From Glandiceps talaboti (Eukaryota > Hemichordata > Enteropneusta > Spengelidae): a DNA stretch of 64,000 nucleotides. Shown one piece after another: positions 15,001 through 24,000 of the stretch. The position numbers were made by a program, and so were the translations under genes. Every line of letters begins with the position of its first letter. Position 1 is the first letter of the stretch. The DNA is taken from assembly GCF_964340395.1 (NCBI RefSeq), contig NC_135550.1:682001-746000 (forward strand), written 5' to 3'. The notes under the pieces are model-generated. The model saw only the letters and a list, made by a program, of their open reading frames with translations, was not told the origin of the DNA and ran no database searches.

Positions 15001-18000
15001 ATGAAATAATAACCAAATAAGAATGAAATAATGACCAAATAAGAATGAAATACTGACCAAATAAGAATGAAATAATAACCAAATAAGAATGAAATAATAA
15101 CCAAATAAGAATGAAATAATAACCAAATATGAATGAAATAATGATGAAATAATGACATAAGAATAAAATAATAACCAAATAATAATAAAATAATGATGAT
15201 GAAATAACAATGATGAAATAAGAAATAATGCCACTCAATGATAAAATCATATTGAAATAAAGGTAACACCTAATTTTGGTGGGGATCTCACCCCATATTC
15301 TCCAAATGTGTTAGTCCATGTTTCCAGTCAGTTGATGTCAACTTTGTTTTGTGTTTGTAGTTGCTGCACTGTGTTTCATCAGCAGTGTGTTGTGCACGAC
15401 AATTGGTCAGTGAGATGGAGCATATCAAGTTTTGGCATCAGGTAGAGATATCAAACACATGGTAAGGTTTTTCTCATTATTAAAACCGAAGTGTACTGCA
15501 TGCATATTTTATCAGAAACCTCCAACTAAAACTTGGTATAATATAGAAAAATTACATTAACATTGAAGTCAGAGAGAGCTGTCAAGCCAGTGACGTCAGT
15601 TGGATTGATTAGAGAAATCAAGCCATTGAAAAGAAATTTTACTTGATGTCCATCATTTGAGTTTTTTCTTCGCATGTTGTTGTTTAGGATCATTAGTAAA
15701 CTATTGAAAATATGATTATTAAACTTAGCTTTATATGTAAGGGTGACCGTATTTTTTTTAAGCATAGGCATAGCAAATTGTCTGTCTGTCTGTATGGATG
15801 TGTGTGTGTGTGTGTTTACACAACTTAAAGTCAAACACAGCTGGACCGATTGCCATGATATTTGATGGGTCCATTACCTTGGGTGTCTAGTTGGGAAATT
15901 GTTCAAATATTATCAAAACTATCTTTTTTGGTGTGGTTTATTTGTGATTTGGCCAGGGTCATAACATGTGATTTTTGGTTTTAAAAAAACCTGAAACTAA
16001 AAAATTACTTATATTAAGAATTGTTAATGACATATGATGCCATAGGTGATATGCAAATTAGGTCGAAAAATGTGTCTTTTTTGTAAAAGATCTTTAATTC
16101 CAAAACTTAGGAGCAGATTGGGCTGACATTTGGTGGTGTTTAGATTACACTACTTACAACCAAGCCTCAAACATAAAAATCAGCCAGTAAAAATCAGACA
16201 GATAGTATCAGCTATGAAAAACCAGGGTGCACACAACAGCTTTTTGCCATTGTGTGTGAATAGTAGTAAAATGTGTTAGCTTTCCTTCCCACTTTCATGT
16301 TCAATAGTCGAGATGTGTGTAGTAAGACTGCTACTTTTACCATCATGACAATAGTCTGATAGTTCTCGGTGTTTTCAATCCACTTTAATACACTGTCCCA
16401 GGACACTGCTAGTAAAAGTTTACTTCATTCAGACATTAGTACAGGAACCAGATGCCTATACTAATTGTGGGCACCCTGGTAAAAAACCTCCAGGGCTTCT
16501 AGGAGGAGACCCCTAGGACCCCCCCCCCCCCCCCCCCATAAGAGATGTACATATTCCCTTCTCAAACTTTCCCCTACCTTTCACTGTCAAGATGATATTA
16601 AACTCCTTTTGGAATATATTTACCCTGTGTAGTCAATAATTATAATTATGATAGTGCTATTAACTTATAAAGTAGATGCAAGACAGTCAAGCAGTCCACG
16701 AGTCACGATTAAAAAAATACCTGTCGTGTGAATATTATAATTATATATGGGGGGGAGGGGGGGGTGTCATCATGTTTTAGAATTAAGTGAGGGGGGTCAG
16801 CCTGTTTTTGGTTTTACAGATGGGGGGGGGGGGGGGGTTCAGTGACTTTTTGTTGGCCTGATTTAAGAATTCCCCCCCCCCTCTCCGACTGGAGAAACTG
16901 ACTGGTCCCTAATCTAGCAACATCTATGAATATTTCTGTTTGAGACTCAATTGTACATGTAGGTATCATAAGAATGGTTCATAACATAATCCCATCGGTG
17001 ATATGCAAATTAGGCCTAAAAATGTGTCTGTTTGCATGGTTTTGTCAAAATCTATGATTCCAAAATTACACAGCAGATTAAGCTGAAATTTGATGAGGAT
17101 GCCAAACGTCGCTCAAACGTCGATGGTGCCATGTCTGATTGGACTGCTGTTACATCTGGGGTACCCCAGGGTTCTATTTTGGGACCATTGCTCTTTCTGT
17201 TTTATATTAACGACTTACCTAACTATGTAAATCCTAAGTCAGAGTGTGCAGGGATGGGTAGGAATGTGAATAAAGATTCAAATAATGTATGCAAATATCC
17301 CAAGCAACAAGACCATGCCCACAGCAACAGCCAAATGACACTTTATATTGAAAGATGAAAACTTGGATGGGTAGGCAAGTGACTAAAGATTCCAAAAATG
17401 TATGTAAGTATGCCTAGCTACAAGACCATGCCCATAGTAACAGCCAAATGGTGGCGTCTGTTACAAAGATAAAAACAGAACTTAATAGACAAGTGAATAA
17501 ACATTCATAAAATGTATGCAGATATGCCTAGCAACAAGACTACACCCATAGCAACAGCTAAATGATGGTTTGTGTTGTCAAGATAACAACAGGGATGGTT
17601 AGGCAAGTGGATAAACATCCAAAAGGTGAATACAAATATGCCTACTAGTAGGCACATGACTATACCCATAGTAACAGCCAAACGATGACATGTGGTAAAG
17701 GTAAACAACAGGGCTGGATAGGTAACCAGTTAAACATGAACAGTTATGCTACAATGCCATTGGCTTTTTTTTATACAGTATTTCAGTACAGTTTTCCAGT
17801 GTTTTGGCCAAGACAAAGTTCATCATCATCTTTGAACTGATTCCTGGAAAGTATCCCTGGTGTGAAGTACAACACAACTTTGTCAATAAAATTGGGAAAA
17901 TGAGGTGAGCTTATCATGTGTTATGCTATGTACAAGCCAAATGATTGCCTTTAAAATATGGACTAAATATGGTCGTTTTATGTCATGACAATTCAGGTCT

Positions 18001-21000
18001 ACATCACTGTTCTGCAATGCTTGAAATGAATCAAAACATATCAAGATGTACATATCTGACAAGTACTTTTACACCTGAATTTACATGTATTGAAGCTAAC
18101 CTTTTCACACTTCTAGTTACTCCACCTCCAGCAAATTTGGATCATTCTGTCAGATCCAATGATTTGTTCATGTCATTTCCTCAATCAAAAGTGGAAGAGA
18201 ACTTGTGTATGAAAACATTCCAAATAGCCATTATTTTCATGATTTTCATAAATTATACACCTAGAGGTACACCTATATTATTCCCCAATATTTTTCTTCA
18301 TTTAGTTGGAAAATTATGAATGACTAAAGGGTTTTTGTCTTTCGTCAAGTGGCACGTAGTGACAAGGCCATTTGGGTCACTCTTATTTTACTTGGCAAGC
18401 TGAAGAAAGAAAAATATTGTGGAATGATATCTAATTATACAATGAGCCAAGTTTAACAAAAGATTTGGAATATATACTCTAGTCGTTCTATGCCACAACA
18501 TGTGTCTATGTCACTGGTTCTGGCGTGTTCCAAATATGAGTCAAAATGTTCAAAATTGCCATTACTTTCCCCGATTTTTCTTTTATATTATAGTATGTTG
18601 TTATTCTCCAATATTTTTCTTCATTGAGCCGAAAAATACTCACGGCCTAAGGGTTGTCAGCAACTCATACTGACATAACATCCCTATTAAACTATCGTAA
18701 TGATAATGTCAATGTATGCCTTCTATGACCTTATCATTGTCTTCCGACATTATTAGAAAGTTGATTGCGTAATAGGGATTTCCTCAACAAATTATTATTT
18801 TTACCATCTATATATAGTAAATTATGTCATTGGATCGTTTATAATTTATTTATTAATGCCAGGTTTGAGTTCAGTTAAGTGATAGTAAAGTATGTGTCAG
18901 TAAGTAGAATACTGTGAGAACCTTTTGAATATGCAACAAAAATAACGGCCAAAAACATATAAAATCTGCTTGTGCCCTTTTAATTCTGTTCATCGAAAAT
19001 ACTCACCTTTATTATACTACTATTGGGTTACCCTTTTGCTTTTAGCCTAACTTCGCAAAATAAAGTCGTGACCCCTTACCCACCTGTGGCTATCCCATGA
19101 TGCCCCTTTTCCCTCCAGTACTAAATTTTGCGAGCGAAAGAAGACATACATTTTCTTCGCTCACGACAAATTAGCCTTTTCAAGCCTTGGTGGATTGTTA
19201 TAGCTGACTTCTGTGGCACCCAGTCCCTGGAAACCCCAGCTGAGTCCTTTCTTTTATTCTTTTCATTCAATTGTGCTTGTTTTAAGCTTCGCTTTTCTTT
19301 ATTTGTTCTGTTTGTATTGAGCGGTCGTCTGTTGTGTTCCGTTACACGACCGTTTCAATTTTTTCCGCTTTTGACTATTGTTTAAAGCGTATTTTCAAAC
19401 CATGCTTCCGAACCAAAAGAAGGGGTCTTGTGGACATGTTTTCCACATGGAGGACCTCCACAAATTTTGCCCTTCTTGTCGGAAGTGTTCCCGTACTTCA
19501 CCATGCAAAACCGTATGCGGTCATTGGGTAGACGATCAATGGCAGGAATTCGATAAACCTATTGAATCGTCACGTAAACCTAAATCAAAGCAGAGTAAGC
19601 GGACCTCCGCTGCTCCGAGCACCGATTTAGATAAATTTTCAGGTAAGTCTTGTGTAAGTGTGGGTTCTCCCACGACAAAACGCCCTTCTGAGGGCGAGGT
19701 CTTAACCACAACGGGTTCTGAAGTACGGGTTTCTCGTGGACCTATGCAGGACTCATCCGATAAGGGACGTCCTGATACGGGTATTGTTAGTGGAGAGTGT
19801 CCTGTAATTACAGACAGCCCCTCTTCCTACAAACCTGATTCTCGTTCTCAGTCTCCGACACCTCAATATAGCGGTCGGTTTCGAGAACCTCCCAGGCGAA
19901 CTGACGTAAACCCTTCGAGCCGTCCACATACCGTTCAAGGGTCGTTCAGTGAACGACAAACCATGCCGTCGAATATGCTAGATTCTTCGCGTGGGGTAAT
20001 ACCGGAAGTCAAAAGACGCACTTCCCGCCCTACCGCTAGCGGATCACGTGATCAGTCACCTGATCCTAGGTCGATACCATGGCCTCCTACGGGGACGCTA
20101 CCATATCCATTCAATGCTATGGGCTACCCACAAGGTGAAACTTCCACAGATTTGGATCCAAGACAAAATCCATTTCCTTGGACTGCCTTTGGCCAACCTA
20201 CAGGGTTTTGGCCTCCACCTAATTATTGGTCACCTTATGGTTACCCCCCCCACCATGGATACCCATCAGTCTAGGGGTCCCTGGGGAGGAGGGGATAGAG
20301 GAAGAGAGAGGTCACGGTCGCCTTATGACCGTTCCCAGTGCCACCGTCGTTCACGCAGTCTGCCGGAACGTGACGTAAGGGTACTTCGATTTCGCAGAGA
20401 TCGCTCTCGTTCCCCACGCCGCTCGCACAGTCCACCGAGACGCGGGGATCGTAGATCATCGCCTTCACCGAGACGCTCTTCCAGACCACGCATTCCGGTA
20501 ACGCGTGAAGAGCGTTCTCCCTCGTCTTCACCGACACGTTTCTGCCGCTTACAGGGCGAACGTTTCGGATCCCTATGGAGATGCGATCCCGATGAAATGT
20601 CCTTAACGGCCCCAGAGGATCGCGACCTTCTTGGGGGCGCTGGCCATTCGGATGACGATCGGGTTAGACCGCCGCCCTCTGAATCAGAGGGGAGAGCGCC
20701 CTCTCCGGAACGCTTTTCTGATATTCCATTTAGTCAATGCGTTGAATGGGTTTATCAACAGTTCCCAGATAAATGTACCCGTCCCACTGCAACGAATTCG
20801 GTACAGTCTGAGACAAGCTTAGCGTTGGAGGGCCAACTCGACCAGACGGAGTATCAACCTGCTACACTCCCCCTCTCAGCTATGGTCACTTCAGTACAGG
20901 GTAAAGTGTCCTCAGAGGTTTGTGGCAAGGGTCCAGGTCAGCCGCCAATGCGAATGAATAGGTACCCTTGGTTCCGCTATCCAGGGAAACCTTATCGTAC

Positions 21001-24000
21001 CCACGCAACCGATCAACGTGTCAATTTTCCAGAGCTGGACACTGATGCTGATGCTGTTGACCAAGATCGTGATGGCTTTAAGAATACTACCATTGATAAT
21101 AAGCACTTATCACGGTTAGGAGAAGGATACGCATTATCCCTTCGGATATTCTCCTCTATCGATTGGTTCCTTGCTACTACGGTGTCAGAGATGAGGTCCG
21201 CCCATCCTGACTCACAGAAGATATTTCGTCTGATGCAGGTAGTTAATAAAGCACTTAGCCACGTGACTGAGCAGACGACTAGATCACGTGCTGCCTTGTT
21301 ACTCCTTCAGCGAGATGCTTTTCTACGTCGTAACTCAATTGTGTTGCCAACAGAATTAAGACAGGAAGTTCGTGCAGCACCGATTGATGCACCTTCTCTA
21401 TTTGCTGGCACTTTAACTTCTATAGCTAACCGTGCCAGCGAAGCAAAGCAGCGGGAGCGTTTGATTTTTGACACTCCCCGTTTGAAACCGCGTACAAACT
21501 TCAAACAGTCCCCAGTCAGTAGTAAGTCCCCTGTGACAAACATCTCGCGAGGTTCACAGAGGGGACGAGGACGGGGTAGACAGACTTCCCGAGGCCATGG
21601 TAGAGGCAAGCCTCAGTGGTCTGTGACGAACAAAGACAGCAAACCCGGACCACCCTCAGGGAGGGGTTCAGGTGGTTTCGCGCAACATTCCTGACGGTGC
21701 TCCCGTCTTTACCGCCCCTACTTCACCCTCTCAATCAAGCGTAGGGCCAGTAGGGGGAAGGCTCCTGTCATTTGCCAAAGAGTGGCAGCTGATTACCGAC
21801 GATTCCTTGGTTCTTTCAATAGTAAGAGAGGGTTATCGCCTAGAGTTCGAACGTCACCCACCACTTACAATGTCTCCCTTTGTCACAGTGCTTCCAGACA
21901 ACAAGCAAAAAAGAGAAGCTCTGTTAGAAGCAATTCAAACCTTAGTCAAAAAAGGGGTAGTCAGACAGGTGAACGCTACCAATGCAGGTCCAGGGTTTTA
22001 CAACCACCTGTTTTTGGTGCCAAAAAAATCGGGGGGGTGGTGCCCGATTCTGAACCTAACAGCACTGAATCAATTCATGACCGTGTCCAAGTTCAAGATG
22101 GAGACCACGCGATCCATTCTCGCCGCTGTTCAGCCAGGGGAATGGATGGCGTCAATCGATCTAAAGGACGCATATTTTCATGTACCGATTCACGATTCAT
22201 GCCATCGGTTTCTTCGTTTTGCGGTGGACGAGCAGATTTTCGAATATGTTGCTCTTCCCTTCGGCCTTGCGACGGCCCCCAGAATCTTCACTCGTATCAT
22301 TTTAGCCCCCGTGGCATGGCTACATCAAAGGGGCATTCTGCTTCACCCTTATCTCGACGATTGGCTTCTTCGCAGCATGACTCAAGAAGCCTTAGTTCTT
22401 CGGGTTCGAGAGACCCTATCCGTTCTAGTTCGTTTGGGTTTTCTCCCCAATTACGAAAAGTCGCAACTAGTCCCCACACAAGACATGAACTTTGTGGGGA
22501 TGCATTTTCTTACATACCGACCTCAGGACAGGGTAGACAAGCTAGCGAGTGCCATTCATACGATCCTTCCCAGGCATGCCACTCAGGCAAGGGTAATACT
22601 GTCCATCCTAGGGTTGATGAATTCCCTTATAGATCTCACCCCATGGGCACGTTTGCGTATGCGCCCCATCCAATTATACCTATTGGCATTCTGGCGCCCA
22701 TCATTACACCCCCTCTCTTTCAAGGTTCCTATTCGTCCGTCTCTCCGCTTGCACCTGCTTTGGTGGGTGGACGAGAACAATTTGCTAGAAGGGAGGTCCC
22801 TAGTGAACCTGTCCCTTTTCACCGATGCTTCGAAAGAGGGATGGGGAGCCCACTGCGACTCCCAGGTGGCCTCAGGTCAGTGGGGGGAGTAACAAGTCAG
22901 AGGCACATCAACTGGTTAGAACTCAAGGCAGTCTTTCTAGCCCTAGTGCAATTCGAGACTCTGGTGTCGGCTCGCCACGTACTGCTCCACTCCGACAATA
23001 CGACAGTGGTAGCATATGTAAACAAAATGGGGGGCACAAAGTCACCAGACCTCTGTTATCTGCTCTGGGACATGATGTTTTGGTGCAAAGAGAGGGACAT
23101 AACCCTTAAAGCACGACATCTCCCCGGCAGACTGAACAGAATCGCCGACGCTCTCTCTCGGCAGAAGAAGGTTCGGCCAACAGAATGGGAGATCCCCCAG
23201 GAGGTAGCAAATCAGGTCTTCGCTCACTGGGGAACCCCCCTGCTGGATCTCTTTGCAACTTACCACAACAAAAAACTGCCAATGTTCGTAGCTCCAACTC
23301 CGGACACAAGGGCAGTAGCGACGGATGCGCTGTCAATCTCATGGGAGGGAATATTAGCGTATGCTTACCCTCCAATAGTGATTCTTCCTCTGGTCCTTCG
23401 CAAGGTACAGGAGGAGGATGTAGTCCTTATTCTGATAGGACCGCTATGGCCAAATCGGTCTTGGTTCCCTTGGCTTCTGTCTCTTCTAGTAGATTGCCCA
23501 ATTCAACTCCCACAGAGGACAGACCTTCTCTCACAGGGTCAGAGCATTGTTCACCCCAGCCCAGAGATTTTTCGTCTTCACGCATTCAAACTATCGAGAA
23601 ATCCCTCGTTCAGAAAGGATTTTCTACTGACTCTGCCGCGGTTATCGCAAGACCGCAGCGGGCAAGTACTCTCAGCACTTACAACAGCAAATGGGAACGA
23701 TTTTGTGATTGGTGTCAGCGAAGGCAGATTGATCCAATCCATATCACTATCAGAGACTTTGCAGACTTCTTGTTAGATCTCTTCAATGTTAAGAAATTTG
23801 CTGTAAAAACTATAATGGTATACCGCGCAGCAATTGCATCTACCATTAAGAGTACAGGAGGCAAAGACTTTGGTCAAGATAAAGTCTTATCTAGCATGAT
23901 TAGGCATTTCCATATCAAGCGTCCTCCTAAACCTATTTCGGTCCCTCAGTGGAATCTGGCATTAGTCCTGAGGGTACTGGAGAAAGCTCCCTTTGAACCT

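Larger units (their letters stand above)
11109..15228. mobile_element. 4.1-kb foldback-type element with 22-bp-repeat arms
   Basis: The left arm (11,109-11,783) and right arm (about 13,380-15,228) are inverted copies. The outer parts are arrays of a 22-bp unit (TTCATTCTTATTTGGTCATGA, or its complement on the right), about 20 units on the left and 70-75 on the right. Next comes a shared non-tandem block (11,640-11,783 with 13,382-13,537). Both tips share ATTTCTTATTYCATCATT. Long inverted arms made of short tandem repeats are the hallmark of Foldback transposons. The core holds a second, inner inverted repeat and a broken transposase gene. It lies in the KNL1-like intron and ends about 130 bp before exon c. 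Confidence 0.8.

Noticed and set aside
11093-15269. Many Phe/Leu/Ile/Ser-rich open frames up to 251 codons that look like membrane proteins
   Set aside because: Translations of the 22-bp minisatellite arms; a 22-bp unit cycles through all frames and lacks stops.
16500-16900. Poly-C and poly-G runs considered as telomere- or G-quadruplex-type loci
   Set aside because: Simple homopolymers without a repeat unit; likely assembly-sensitive low complexity.
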